This document shows positions 16,921 through 25,995 of a DNA stretch of 41,157 nucleotides, piece by piece. Every line of letters starts with the position of its first letter. The first letter of the stretch is position 1. Origin of the DNA: Clostridiaceae bacterium (GTDB taxonomy: Bacteria > Bacillota > Clostridia > DSM-8532). The notes under the pieces are model-generated. The model made no database searches. It had not been told where the DNA came from and saw only the letters and a program-made list of their open reading frames with translations. The translations under genes and the position numbers were made by a program. The DNA lies in contig DULR01000092.1 of assembly GCA_012840245.1 (NCBI GenBank), forward strand, positions 1 through 41,157, written 5' to 3'.

Positions 16921-16949
16921 ATAATACTTCATTTTTTTATCGCTGTCAA
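16921..16949 (-). promoter_or_regulatory. trpB: Promoter of the trpBA leader
   Basis: On the minus strand a perfect TTGACA (16944-16949) and a TATTAT (16921-16926) are separated by 17 bases. The promoter sits within the 90-base gap behind the sugar permease gene, showing that trpBA is an independent unit. Confidence 0.8.
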
Positions 16950-16974
16950 AGTTTATTTCACTTCAGGGACATTT

Positions 16975-17832
16975 TTATTTCAATCCTGTGGTGGCTATAT
17001 TCTCTACTATATTTTTCTGGAAAATCAGAAACAGTATCAGTATGGGAACTATGGACAGAGTCACCCCGGCATACAGCACACCATAATCAGTCATATACAA
17101 CCCCATAGAAAGGCGTGTCAATGCCACCTGCAGGAGCATTTTGCTTTCATCTCCGATAAAGGTCACGGGCACAATAAAGCTGTCCCATTGCTGAAGGAAG
17201 ACCAGAAGCCCCAATGTGAACAATGAGGTCTTTGCCAGTGGTATATAGATCTTCGCAAATATCCTGTAATGTCCGCAGCCGTCCAAAATAGCTGCCTCAT
17301 CCAGCTCTTTCGGTACTGTACTGAAGAACTGCCTCATGAAGAAGATCCCGAATGGAGAAGCCAGAAAAGGCAGTATAAGCGAGGCATATGTATTTGATAA
17401 ACCAAGGTCCACGATTGTAAGGTACAGGGATATGATAAGTATCTCTATGGGCAATACTGCCATTGAGAGGAAAATGATGAATATAGTCTTTTTACCTTTG
17501 AAGTCTATTCTGGCAAAGGCATAGCCTGTCAGTGAATTGATAAACAGACTTCCAAACGTAACAGCGAAGGCCACCATAAAAGTATTCGTGATGATCCTCA
17601 GCATATTCAGTTGCTCAAACATCCTTACATAGTTTATGAGCGTAAAGGTCTGCGGAAAGAAAGTATGCCATGAAAAGTCCACAAATTTTCCTATTTCGGC
17701 ATTAGGTCTGAATCCGTTGGACATAACCCATACAAAGGGTATTACGACAAGCAATGCGACAAATATGAGAAACACATACATTAAAAATTTGAAAATCATG
17801 CTTTTGGTCCTGGTTCCAATATTAGCATTCAT
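16975..17832 (-). CDS. Carbohydrate ABC transporter permease (MalG type, CUT1)
   Basis: This 285-residue inner-membrane permease pairs with the gene product at 17850-18743 to import a sugar. It has six hydrophobic helices and the EAA loop E-A-A-I-L-D-G-C-G-H near residues 199-208, followed by F-A-K-I-Y-I-P, which docks with the ATPase. The N-terminal R-T-K-S-M-I-F-K-F-L-M-Y-V and the C-terminal basic G-L-K are typical of MalG-like CUT1 permeases. The ATG at 17830-17832 follows AAGAGG. It is the last gene of the transporter unit; no terminator hairpin is obvious between it and the trpBA promoter. No ATPase gene is in the window, so a shared MsmX-like ATPase probably serves it. Confidence 0.93.
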   Translation of the reverse strand: MNANIGTRTKSMIFKFLMYVFLIFVALLVVIPFVWVMSNGFRPNAEIGKFVDFSWHTFFPQTFTLINYVRMFEQLNMLRIITNTFMVAFAVTFGSLFINSLTGYAFARIDFKGKKTIFIIFLSMAVLPIEILIISLYLTIVDLGLSNTYASLILPFLASPFGIFFMRQFFSTVPKELDEAAILDGCGHYRIFAKIYIPLAKTSLFTLGLLVFLQQWDSFIVPVTFIGDESKMLLQVALTRLSMGLYMTDYGVLYAGVTLSIVPILILFLIFQKNIVENIATTGLK

Positions 17833-17849
17833 CTTAGTCAGCCTCTTTC

Positions 17850-18743
17850 TTAATCATTTTTGCCTTCCAGTTTCAACTGGATCATTGTAATCACCACAAT
17901 GATTACGAACAGCACCGTTGACATGGCTGTCGCCGGTCCTACCTGCTGAAGACGGAATGCCTGACGCCAAATATAATGGACCGTTGTATCAGTCGAGCCT
18001 AAAGGTCCGCCTCCGGTCATGGTGAATGCCGGTATGAAAAGCTTGATTGCATCCATAGTAGTGATCACAACAACAAAAAGCGTCGTCTTTTTCAGCATTG
18101 GAACAGTAATATAGAAAAACTTTTGCACGGGGTTTGCGCCGTCGATCTTGCACGCTTCGTTTATTTCACCCGGAATATCCTGCAGGCCGCTGAGAAAAAT
18201 GACCATAAAATATCCCCATGATTTCCAGATACACGTTATCGCAACTGAAACAAGTGCCTGACTTTTTGATGACAGGAACTGATAGGGTCCCAGATTGAAA
18301 ATGCCCAGGATGGTATTTGCCAGGCCAAAAGTAGGGTTATAGATCTGTTTCCATGTGATAGCCACAGCAACAAAGGAAACGATGGCAGGAATAAAGTAAA
18401 TCGTGCGGAATATATTTATTCCTTTAAGCTTCTGATTTATGATCACAGCCATGATCATAGCAATCAGCGTTTGTACGGGTACGATGAAGATTGCCAGTCT
18501 CAGTGTCACAGACAAGGAATTCAAGAAATCTTCATTGGTCAAAAGACGTTTAAAATTATCGAATCCTACAAAACTGCCTTTGCCGGACATCAGATTGTAA
18601 TCCGTATATGCAAGGCTGAAAAGTTTGATAGCCGGATTTATAAAAAATACACCGATAATTAAAAGCGCCGGCAGGATAAATATATATCCGTTAATGCTCT
18701 CTTTAACAGACTGATTGAGTTTTCGATAATTTGAATTTATCAT
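17850..18743 (-). CDS. Carbohydrate ABC transporter permease (MalF type, CUT1)
   Basis: This 297-residue permease has six transmembrane helices and the EAA motif E-A-C-K-I-D-G-A-N-P near residues 205-214. It is the MalF-like partner of the downstream permease. The start at 18741-18743 follows GAGGTGG. The spacing to the next gene is 17 bases, so they are cotranscribed. Between this gene and the binding-protein gene upstream lies a perfect 14-bp inverted repeat (18792-18834), commonly used to set higher expression of the binding protein. The substrate is inferred from context as an oligosaccharide product of the secreted enzyme; it cannot be named. Confidence 0.93.
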   Translation of the reverse strand: MINSNYRKLNQSVKESINGYIFILPALLIIGVFFINPAIKLFSLAYTDYNLMSGKGSFVGFDNFKRLLTNEDFLNSLSVTLRLAIFIVPVQTLIAMIMAVIINQKLKGINIFRTIYFIPAIVSFVAVAITWKQIYNPTFGLANTILGIFNLGPYQFLSSKSQALVSVAITCIWKSWGYFMVIFLSGLQDIPGEINEACKIDGANPVQKFFYITVPMLKKTTLFVVVITTMDAIKLFIPAFTMTGGGPLGSTDTTVHYIWRQAFRLQQVGPATAMSTVLFVIIVVITMIQLKLEGKND

Positions 18744-18791
18744 TTTTCCACCTCACACAGGGTCAAAGAAACATGGGTCCATGGTTCATAC

Positions 18792-18834
18792 GCAAATGAG
18801 AATGCTCATGAATACTGCAAGCATTCTCATTTGC
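18792..18834. repeat. Intercistronic hairpin between binding protein and permease genes
   Basis: The 14-base GCAAATGAGAATGC (18792-18805) is exactly repeated inverted at 18821-18834, with a 15-base loop. It lies in the 115-base gap between the binding-protein gene and the first permease gene. There is no T run, so RNA stabilisation or partial attenuation is more likely than full termination. Confidence 0.75.
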
Positions 18835-18858
18835 ATTTATCCATTGATTCTTATGTAA

Positions 18859-20163
18859 TCAGTTAAGTTGTGACAAAGCCTCATTCATCTTCTTGGTCGC
18901 CTTCTCAACTGCTTTGTCTACATCTTCGCCAAATGCCACTTCTGCAAAGCAATTCATAAGGGCTTCAGATATTTGAGGATATGCAGGTGTTACCGGTCTT
19001 GCCTTAGCTGTCTTAACAAGCTGTTCGTTTATGATATCGAACGGATATTCCTTATAAGCGGGATCTTCGGAAAGAACAGACTTTCTTGCCGGAAGATTTC
19101 CTGTCATTGAGCACCAGATGGCATGGCCTGTCTTGCCTGTTATAGCCTCTATCACTTTATAAGCATTTTCTTTGTTGTCGGAGGATTTGGCCAATGCGAT
19201 ATTCCAGCTGCCCGCTCCGGATGCTCCGCGAAGATCACGCGGCATGGGAGTTGCTCCCCACTCTACATCAGGAAAATCTCTCTTCCAGTTGCCTATACAC
19301 CAGGGGCCGTTAGTCCACATGACCACTTTGCCGGTTTCGAATGCATTGATAATATCTTCTGTGGTCGCATAACCATTTTTGAACAGGTCAGCGTAGAACT
19401 GAATGCCCCTCTTGGATTCTGGACTGTCAAAATAGCCGGAAGCAGTTTTACCGTCCGGAGATATAACTTCTCCGCCGCTCATCCAAAGCCACAGCATCTG
19501 AGTATATGTCTGCCCTTCGTTCCTGTTGGCAAGTGAAAACATCTGCGGCTGGATAGCGTATCTTTCCCCGGGGATGGTGACCTTTTTGCAGACCTCGAGC
19601 AGTTCTTCAAAAGTCCATGCGTCCTCAACCTTTGTAGGGGCAACGATTCCCAGTTCATCGAATACTTTTTTGTTGTAGAAAAGTACAGTATTTGATTCGT
19701 TGAGCGGAGCAGCCCATATTTTGCCGTTCCATACCATAGCTGTTTTCGCGGAGTCTACCAGATCATCAAAATCCGCTTTATCCCAATATGCATCAAGAGG
19801 CTCCAGAACATCGCTTGCAGCATAGCTGGCAATGTTGGGACCATCCATAAGGACCAGGTCGGTGGAAGTATTCGAGCTGAAAGCCATTTTAATCTTGTTC
19901 TCGTATTCATTCTGAGGATACTCGATTATTTCGACCTCGAAATCAAGATTTGCAGCTTTGATGGCTGCTTCCAGCGCATCCTTCGGTTGATCCGGGAATG
20001 ATGCCAGTGTTACTTTCTTCCCGGCAGGAGCTTGAGGAGCGGAAGATGAAGCATCAGGCGCAGGTGCCTGTGACGAGGGTGACGCGGGCTGATTTGATCC
20101 ACAGCCGGCTGCCAGAGAAGCAATGATCAGTACTGACAAGAACAAAGCAAGAATTTTTCTCAT
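18859..20163 (-). CDS. Sugar-binding lipoprotein of ABC transporter
   Basis: This 434-residue extracellular solute-binding protein (family 1, MalE-like) delivers the sugar to the two CUT1 permeases downstream. It has a lipoprotein signal with the lipobox S-L-A-A-G-C at about residues 16-21, then a linker rich in Ser, Pro and Ala up to residue 48. The mature part shows the typical motifs F-P-D-Q-P-K, L-V-L-M-D-G-P-N-I, W-A-A-P-L-N-E-S and G-P-W-C-I-G-N-W. It is a close paralogue of the protein at 23396-24724, sharing long motif stretches along the whole length. The start follows AAGGAGGAATTAAAAC. A TATAAT-like -10 lies about 35 bases upstream, and a terminator ends the preceding unit. Confidence 0.95.
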   Translation of the reverse strand: MRKILALFLSVLIIASLAAGCGSNQPASPSSQAPAPDASSSAPQAPAGKKVTLASFPDQPKDALEAAIKAANLDFEVEIIEYPQNEYENKIKMAFSSNTSTDLVLMDGPNIASYAASDVLEPLDAYWDKADFDDLVDSAKTAMVWNGKIWAAPLNESNTVLFYNKKVFDELGIVAPTKVEDAWTFEELLEVCKKVTIPGERYAIQPQMFSLANRNEGQTYTQMLWLWMSGGEVISPDGKTASGYFDSPESKRGIQFYADLFKNGYATTEDIINAFETGKVVMWTNGPWCIGNWKRDFPDVEWGATPMPRDLRGASGAGSWNIALAKSSDNKENAYKVIEAITGKTGHAIWCSMTGNLPARKSVLSEDPAYKEYPFDIINEQLVKTAKARPVTPAYPQISEALMNCFAEVAFGEDVDKAVEKATKKMNEALSQLN

Positions 20164-20197
20164 GTTTTAATTCCTCCTTATCGATTATGATGGCTTC

Positions 20198-20220
20198 ATT
20201 ATAAAACACAGCACCCTGAA
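20198..20220 (-). promoter_or_regulatory. Candidate promoter -10 for the transporter unit
   Basis: On the minus strand GTGTTTTATAATG contains a perfect TATAAT at 20198-20203. The position 17 bases upstream reads AACCGT, a poor -35. A perfect -10 with no good -35 is what one expects from a promoter that needs an activator, here probably the AraC-domain response regulator encoded just upstream. Confidence 0.5.
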
Positions 20221-20266
20221 ACGGTTTTCACTATCTTTGGATAACTTTATAAAATCATTGGGTGAT

Positions 20267-20302
20267 AAAAAAACCGGCAAAGCTTTGCTTTACCGGTTTT
20301 CT
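20267..20302 (-). terminator. Terminator after the response regulator gene
   Basis: On the minus strand AAACCGGTAAAGCAAAGCTT continues TGCCGGTTTTTTT. The stem AAACCGGTAAAGC/GCTTTGCCGGTTT has one internal mismatch and is followed by seven T. It separates the sensor/phosphorylase unit from the binding-protein/permease unit. Confidence 0.85.
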
Positions 20303-20322
20303 GATCATCGGAGCCAATCAGG

Positions 20323-21591
20323 TCATAATTCGATGTGTTCTCTGTATTGCTTGGGCGTCATACCCGTTTCTTTTTTAAAAAGGCTGCTGAAATATGATTG
20401 CTCTCTTATGCCGACATGGTAGGCTACCTCATAAAGCTTCAATGAGCTTTCCTTTAAAAGTTTCTTGGCAAGTTCGATCCGCTTGTGCTTCACATATTCA
20501 CTGAAGGTCTTTCCGACCTCACGCCTGAACAGATCCGAAAGATACCATACATTAAGATAAACAGCTTCTGCGACATCCTTCAGAGATATGTCATCCTGAA
20601 AATTGCGGTCTATGTAATCCAGAGCTTCCCGGATAGTTTTTGAATATGTATTCTTTGGCAGGGAATAATCGAGGTCTTCGAAAAACAGTACAGGTTCGTC
20701 CTTCATTTTGGCTGTCTCCAGGGCATAGACCGACTGGTTGTAACAATCGAACATTTCTTCAGCATCGTTTCTCGTTTCGCTTATTCCTATATGGCATTTG
20801 ACTCCCAGCTTTTCTCTCAGCATATCTGAAACGGTTGTTGCCATTTCTCTGACCTTTTCTTTCCAGTCGTCTTTCATGGGAACAGTCTCAAGAACAGCAG
20901 CAAAGTTCTGCAAGCTCTCAGTGATTACAACCATGTTCTGAACCTCAGAAAATATCTCTCTGAAAATATCCAGAGAGCAATCCAGCAACGACTTGTCGCG
21001 ACAGTCGTTTCCCGGTGGCTTCTTTGCGGAGACATGGCATAAATTCAAAATGATGAACCTGCTGAAATCTATCTGATACTCTTTTATCTTTTCCGGGACA
21101 TCCACACTGACCGGCAGCAATCCTTTCATGAGGTCATGAAGGAACTTTTCCCTTAAGACCGCCTTGTTTTCACTCAATTGAGTTGACAAGGCTGCCTCCT
21201 GCAGCTTTTTGTGTCTTTTTTCCTTTATATATGCCTCTGCCCGCGACAGGCATTCAAGTATATCTTTATAGGGAGTGGGCTTCAGCAGATAGTCAAACAC
21301 ATTGAGTTTGACAGCCTGCTGTGCATAGCTGAACTCAGCATAGCCTGTCAGTAGAATGACCAATGTATCGCTGTGCTTTTCCCTGATCTTTTCGGCCAGC
21401 TCAATGCCCGATACGCCATACATCCGGATATCGGAGATGACGACATCCGGACAGTAGAAATCGATCGCTGAGAGAGCTTCTTCTCCGCTCAGGCATTCGG
21501 CAACGATCTCCCAGTCACGGCCCGATTTTTTGATGATGGTGCTTATTCCACGCAGTACTATGCTTTCATCGTCGACCAGTAAGATTTTCAT
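20323..21591 (-). CDS. YesN-type response regulator (receiver + AraC domain)
   Basis: This 422-residue cytosolic protein has a receiver domain at residues 1-120 with the phosphate-accepting aspartate at 54 (V-I-S-D-I-R-M) and conserved D-D at 7-8 and K near 104 (L-L-K-P-T-P). A middle region (about 150-310) of unclear fold follows. The C-terminal AraC-type DNA-binding domain (about 320-420) has two helix-turn-helices: S-L-K-D-V-A-E-A-V-Y-L and Y-F-S-S-L-F-K-K-E-T-G-M-T-P-K-Q-Y-R. Its start lies 26 bases inside the kinase gene, so the pair is coupled. By family and context it should activate the carbohydrate locus, including the separate transporter unit just downstream. Confidence 0.95.
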   Translation of the reverse strand: MKILLVDDESIVLRGISTIIKKSGRDWEIVAECLSGEEALSAIDFYCPDVVISDIRMYGVSGIELAEKIREKHSDTLVILLTGYAEFSYAQQAVKLNVFDYLLKPTPYKDILECLSRAEAYIKEKRHKKLQEAALSTQLSENKAVLREKFLHDLMKGLLPVSVDVPEKIKEYQIDFSRFIILNLCHVSAKKPPGNDCRDKSLLDCSLDIFREIFSEVQNMVVITESLQNFAAVLETVPMKDDWKEKVREMATTVSDMLREKLGVKCHIGISETRNDAEEMFDCYNQSVYALETAKMKDEPVLFFEDLDYSLPKNTYSKTIREALDYIDRNFQDDISLKDVAEAVYLNVWYLSDLFRREVGKTFSEYVKHKRIELAKKLLKESSLKLYEVAYHVGIREQSYFSSLFKKETGMTPKQYREHIEL

Positions 21592-23392
21592 TTCTGTCCT
21601 CCATATTGACTTTCTTTATTATCGGAAGTCTCATCTGAACTTGTGTGCCGGCTCCAAGCCTGCTTGAGATCCTGAGGCCATATTCCTCTCCAAACCGAAT
21701 TTTTACTCTCCTGTTCACGCCGGGCAGTCCAAACCCCGTATGCTTCTGATCTTTGCTGATATTATCGGTCAAGACTGTTCTGACCTGTTCCTCCGACATT
21801 CCCTTTCCATCATCAGTGACCCGGATCACAAGCGTTTCATCCTCAATAAATGCTTCAACAGTGATGGTCAGTAAAGGCTTCTGATTATCCATCCCATGCA
21901 GTATAGAATTTTCGACGATCGGCTGGATCATCATTTTCGGTACATACAGGGAACGTAATTCATCAGGGACCAGAATCGACCAGGCAAGCCTGTTTTCAAA
22001 TCTGGCACTTTGGATGATACGATATCTGTTGAGTATTTGCAGCTCCTGATTAAGTGTGACTGTGCTTCCGTCCTTGTCAGAAATGCTGTAACGCATGATA
22101 TCGCTTAAGGATATAACCAGCTCGCTTGTTTTGTCCTGTCCTTCCAGAACAAGCATCCAATAGATCGTATCAAGTGTATTGTACATAAAATGAGGATTTA
22201 TCTGAGCCTGGATAGCCTGGAGCTGAGCTTCCTTTTTACTTAGCTGCTCCTCATAATTTTTCCGGATCAGGGTCTGCAGCTCCTCGGTCATATGATTATA
22301 TACCTTGCTCAAATTGCCGATCTCATCATTTGAATTAACATGGACACGGGAGCTAAGGTCGCCGTCTCTGACCTTCTCCATCGATTTGACCAGAATATGC
22401 AGCGGTTTTGTCAGTTCCTTGGACAGGATGAATGAAGTTATCATAACGACCAGCAAACCTAATATACCTATCATGAAGTTTGTTGTCTGAAGCATGTTCA
22501 GCTCTCCTGCCACTTCTTTCACAGGAAGTCTTGTAATAACGCCCCACCTGGTCACATCTGATTTCTGGAAGGCGATAAGATCATTCTCTATGATGAAAAA
22601 TCCACCACTTCCCATATTATCGATCCTGCCGAGGATCTCCGGATCGATACGGGTTCCTATGACATTGGGGTTGGCCGATGAAATATAAAACCCATCATTG
22701 TCAAACAACTGAACTACACCCGTTGTGCCTATCTCAACGTCCTCAATGATCTCTCTGAGCGCAGTTTCGTGGATATTTAAAAACAAATATCCCAGTTCCC
22801 GGCCTGTCTTATAGTCATATATCTTGCGCACGGCTGAAAAGACTGCGGTATCGGTGGCGAAATATTTGTCTACATACTCCTTTCTGGAAGGTATTAGAAG
22901 CAGTTCTCCCCTTGATTCCCTGATCACCTCCCCTTCTTTGGAATTCATTATGTTGGAGTAGTTTTCGAACTCACCCGCAAAATTATAGCTGTAGTTATAA
23001 TATGGGGTATATATCTGAACCGAGTTGATGTTGTCATAGGCAAGAGTCAGTTTTGATATCTCGCCCGTTATGGTCAGGTTATCAGCATAAGACAGCTGAT
23101 ACTTTGCCGGCATTTTTTCAGCGAGAGAATTATTCCGGATAAGTATCTCCCTTATTTCAGAATTGGAAGTTATCCCGTTGGACATGATCCTTATGGTGTT
23201 TATGTATGTTTCAATTTTGCTGTTGGTTTGCTTCAGACTTTGGATTATGTAATCGTTGGCCTTTGACTGTACGACTTTTGAAAGAAATATATTATAAACC
23301 CACATCTGACAAATGAAGATCGCCGCTATCAGAAGCGAGTATGTCCAGGCTATTTTCTGCTGAATGCTCATATTTCTGACGATATGCTTCAT
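21566..23392 (-). CDS. YesM-type sensor histidine kinase
   Basis: This 608-residue membrane kinase has two transmembrane helices (about 14-37 and 303-325) around an extracellular sensor domain of some 265 residues that looks Cache-like. A HAMP domain (325-378) follows, then the His_kinase core with phospho-acceptor histidine 401 in Q-I-N-P-H-F-M-Y-N-T-L-D. The ATP site shows the N box Q-P-I-V-E-N-S-I-L-H-G and the G box D-D-G-K-G-M. The ATG at 23390-23392 follows the stop codon of the binding-protein gene after only three bases. That tight junction suggests the binding protein is a co-sensor; see the findings. Confidence 0.95.
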   Translation of the reverse strand: MKHIVRNMSIQQKIAWTYSLLIAAIFICQMWVYNIFLSKVVQSKANDYIIQSLKQTNSKIETYINTIRIMSNGITSNSEIREILIRNNSLAEKMPAKYQLSYADNLTITGEISKLTLAYDNINSVQIYTPYYNYSYNFAGEFENYSNIMNSKEGEVIRESRGELLLIPSRKEYVDKYFATDTAVFSAVRKIYDYKTGRELGYLFLNIHETALREIIEDVEIGTTGVVQLFDNDGFYISSANPNVIGTRIDPEILGRIDNMGSGGFFIIENDLIAFQKSDVTRWGVITRLPVKEVAGELNMLQTTNFMIGILGLLVVMITSFILSKELTKPLHILVKSMEKVRDGDLSSRVHVNSNDEIGNLSKVYNHMTEELQTLIRKNYEEQLSKKEAQLQAIQAQINPHFMYNTLDTIYWMLVLEGQDKTSELVISLSDIMRYSISDKDGSTVTLNQELQILNRYRIIQSARFENRLAWSILVPDELRSLYVPKMMIQPIVENSILHGMDNQKPLLTITVEAFIEDETLVIRVTDDGKGMSEEQVRTVLTDNISKDQKHTGFGLPGVNRRVKIRFGEEYGLRISSRLGAGTQVQMRLPIIKKVNMEDRNENLTGRR

Positions 23393-23395
23393 GAT

Positions 23396-24724
23396 CTATT
23401 CCCCATCCGGTCCCAGCCGGATCTCACCAAATACAGCCAGTGCATCGTTTATCTTTTGTGTCGCCAATTTTACTGCTGCTTCAACATCTTCTCCATGAGC
23501 AACGCTGTTGAAGCAATCCACTATCGCTTCTGAAATTTCCGGATAAGCCGGAGTCACCGGTCTGGACCGACTGTTGCTTTTCAATTGCTCACTGATCAGC
23601 CTGTACACGGGATGAATCTCATATTTTTTATCCTGTGAAAGTACAGATTTTCTCGCAGGAATGTTGCCTGTCCCTTCACACCATATTTTCATCCCTTCTT
23701 TGCCGGTAATGGCTGAGACGATCTGCCATGCTTTATCCTTGTTTTTACTTTGACTTGTTATAGCGATATTCCAGCTTCCTGTGGGACTTGCCGAGGCTGA
23801 TCCCCCTGGCAGGGGCATAGCGCCCCAACCACCGTTATAAAACTCAGGAAAATTATTCTTCCAGATGCCGAGAAGCCACGGGCCATTGATCCACATGGCT
23901 ATTTTGCCGTTTTCAAAACCATTTACTATCTCAAAATCAGGAGCCACATTATGTTTGTAGTAGAGCTCACCATAATACCTTATGGCATCAATACTTTGCG
24001 GTGAGTCAAAATACCCTGTTGCCGTCTTTCTGTCCGGGCTCAGGATATCGCCCCCGAACCACCAGACGAAGAGCATCTGAGTATATGCCATACCTTCATT
24101 TTTATTGTTTATGGCGAACATCGAAGGCTGGATGCCATACTGGACTATATTTCCTTCCTTATCTCTTTTCGTAAGCTTCTTCGCCGCATCGAGCAGCTGC
24201 TCCATATCCCATGCATCCTCCAGCTTTTCGGGTGCTATGATACCTGCCTCTTCGAATAAACGTTTATTATAAAAAATAAGACAACTCGACTCATTCAGGG
24301 GAGCTGCCCAGATATGACCATTCCAGATCACCGACGCTTTCGCAGTGTCTATAAGATCGTCAAAATCATTTTTGTCCCAATATTTTTCAAGAGGCTCCAG
24401 AACTTCCAATACAGCATAGCTGGCAATGTTAGGGGCATCCATCAGGATAAGGTCTGTGGATTCCTGTGCCATCAGCATCATATGTACCTTGTCTTCATAC
24501 TGATTTTGGGGAACTTCATAGATTTTCAGATCAAAATCAATATTGGCGTTTGCCACCGCAGCTTCAAAATACTCCTTTGACTGATCCGGAAAGGAAAGCA
24601 TGGTGACTGTTTCGCGGGGCTTTTTTGCGGACTTTGCAGATGTCTGACCGATATCGGCCGAGCAACCTGTCAGTAAAGATATGACAAGAGTAAGGAGCAA
24701 TATTGTTTTCAGAGTCCTGACCAT
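23396..24724 (-). CDS. Second sugar-binding lipoprotein, coupled to the sensor kinase
   Basis: This 442-residue solute-binding protein has a signal peptide and lipobox S-L-L-T-G-C (about residues 16-21). The body resembles the other binding protein (18859-20163) over its full length, with the same S-F-P-D-Q, L-I-L-M-D-A-P-N-I-A-S-Y, Y-W-D-K-N-D-F-D-D-L and W-A-A-P-L-N-E-S motifs. The start is the ATG at 24722-24724 preceded by AAAGAGGG; an upstream ATG-free in-frame extension is not supported. It lies 63 bases after the deoB stop and three bases before the kinase start. No permease gene follows it. Its role is probably sensing, or an alternative receptor for the same permeases. Confidence 0.92.
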   Translation of the reverse strand: MVRTLKTILLLTLVISLLTGCSADIGQTSAKSAKKPRETVTMLSFPDQSKEYFEAAVANANIDFDLKIYEVPQNQYEDKVHMMLMAQESTDLILMDAPNIASYAVLEVLEPLEKYWDKNDFDDLIDTAKASVIWNGHIWAAPLNESSCLIFYNKRLFEEAGIIAPEKLEDAWDMEQLLDAAKKLTKRDKEGNIVQYGIQPSMFAINNKNEGMAYTQMLFVWWFGGDILSPDRKTATGYFDSPQSIDAIRYYGELYYKHNVAPDFEIVNGFENGKIAMWINGPWLLGIWKNNFPEFYNGGWGAMPLPGGSASASPTGSWNIAITSQSKNKDKAWQIVSAITGKEGMKIWCEGTGNIPARKSVLSQDKKYEIHPVYRLISEQLKSNSRSRPVTPAYPEISEAIVDCFNSVAHGEDVEAAVKLATQKINDALAVFGEIRLGPDGE

Positions 24725-24787
24725 GGAAGCAACCCTCTTTCCATAATGACTTAAGCTGACCCGCAGTATGATCCGGAACCACACTTT

Positions 24788-25984
24788 TTACAACAAAGAT
24801 GGACCGGCCTCATTACTTATTATATTTAAAAAGCTTCTTCCGGGAAAGCTTTTATTGAGACTGAACATGTCAGAGATCGTACAGGCGATGTCGCAAAAGT
24901 TTTCTCTGGTTCCAAGGTCAATATCTTTTTCTGCATTTCTGCCATAAATAAGCAACGGAACATACTCCCTTGTATGGTCAGTGCCCCTGAATACAGGGTC
25001 ACAGCCATGATCAGCCGTTATGATCAGCAGATCATTTTCCCCCATTGCCGACATAATTTCCGGAAGCCTCATATCGAAATCTTCAAGTGCCTTTTTATAT
25101 CCTTCAGGGTCGTTTCTGTGACCATAGAGCATATCAAAATCGACAAGATTTGTAAATACTAATCCCCTGCCCTTTTCACGGATGCATTTTATGGTCTCAT
25201 CCACTCCGTGCATATTATCTTTGGTATGTACCGAGTATGTAATTCCACGTCCTGAAAATATATCTTCTGTTTTCCCCACTGCCCAGACCTTCAGTCCGGC
25301 GTCGGACATGGCATCCAGGATCGTGTCTGAAACCGGCTCGAGAGCAAAGTCTCTTCTGTTCGATGTCCTTCTGAAATTGCCGGTATCGCCTTTGAATGGC
25401 CGCGCAACAACCCTTCCCACACTGTTCTCACCGACCAGTATGTCTCTGGCGATAGAACACATATGATACAGCTCGCATATGTCTATGATATCCTCATGCG
25501 CCGCGATCTGAAAAACACTGTCCGCAGATGTATAAACTATAGGCCTGCCTGTTTTGATGTGCATCTCTCCAAGCTGCCTGATTATTTCGGTTCCGGAAGC
25601 GGCTACATTACCGAGGACCTTCCGCCCGGTCTTTTTTTCGAAACTGTCGATGATTTCTGCCGGGAATCCATCGGGATATGTAGGAAAACCCTTATTCAGA
25701 ACTACTCCTGCAATCTCCCAATGACCGGTTATCGTATCTTTTCCGGCAGAAGCTTCAGTCATCCTGCCATAACAACCGATGATATTCCCTGGTACTTTAA
25801 GGTAATCCACCCCAGCTATTTTACCAAGTCCCAAAGCGCACATGTTTGGAACATGGATACCTCCGCAGGCTTCGGCAATATGCTTCAGCGTATTGCAGCC
25901 ACAGTCTCCGTAATTTGCGGCATCAGGCAGCTCACCTATACCGACGCTGTCCAGAACCATCAGTATAACCTTGTCAACAAGCAT
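24788..25984 (-). CDS. deoB: Phosphopentomutase
   Basis: DeoB interconverts ribose 1-phosphate (or deoxyribose 1-phosphate) and the 5-phosphate in the cytosol. The alkaline-phosphatase-fold metal site is visible: [12 protein letters not shown] at residues 11-22, the catalytic-threonine loop [10 protein letters not shown] at 81-90, and the T-A-D-H-G-C-D-P and [10 protein letters not shown] segments near the C-terminus. The length, about 398 residues, is normal. I choose the ATG at 25982-25984, eight bases after GAGGG; an ATG two codons upstream is possible. The gene follows the phosphorylase stop by 11 bases. No nucleoside phosphorylase gene, the usual partner, is present. Confidence 0.93.
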   Translation of the reverse strand: MLVDKVILMVLDSVGIGELPDAANYGDCGCNTLKHIAEACGGIHVPNMCALGLGKIAGVDYLKVPGNIIGCYGRMTEASAGKDTITGHWEIAGVVLNKGFPTYPDGFPAEIIDSFEKKTGRKVLGNVAASGTEIIRQLGEMHIKTGRPIVYTSADSVFQIAAHEDIIDICELYHMCSIARDILVGENSVGRVVARPFKGDTGNFRRTSNRRDFALEPVSDTILDAMSDAGLKVWAVGKTEDIFSGRGITYSVHTKDNMHGVDETIKCIREKGRGLVFTNLVDFDMLYGHRNDPEGYKKALEDFDMRLPEIMSAMGENDLLIITADHGCDPVFRGTDHTREYVPLLIYGRNAEKDIDLGTRENFCDIACTISDMFSLNKSFPGRSFLNIISNEAGPSLL

Positions 25985-25995
25985 CTGCATGTCCC

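Noticed and set aside
18859..24724. Recent tandem duplication by assembly error of the two binding-protein genes
   Set aside because: They differ throughout and have different signal and linker sequences, so they are diverged paralogues.
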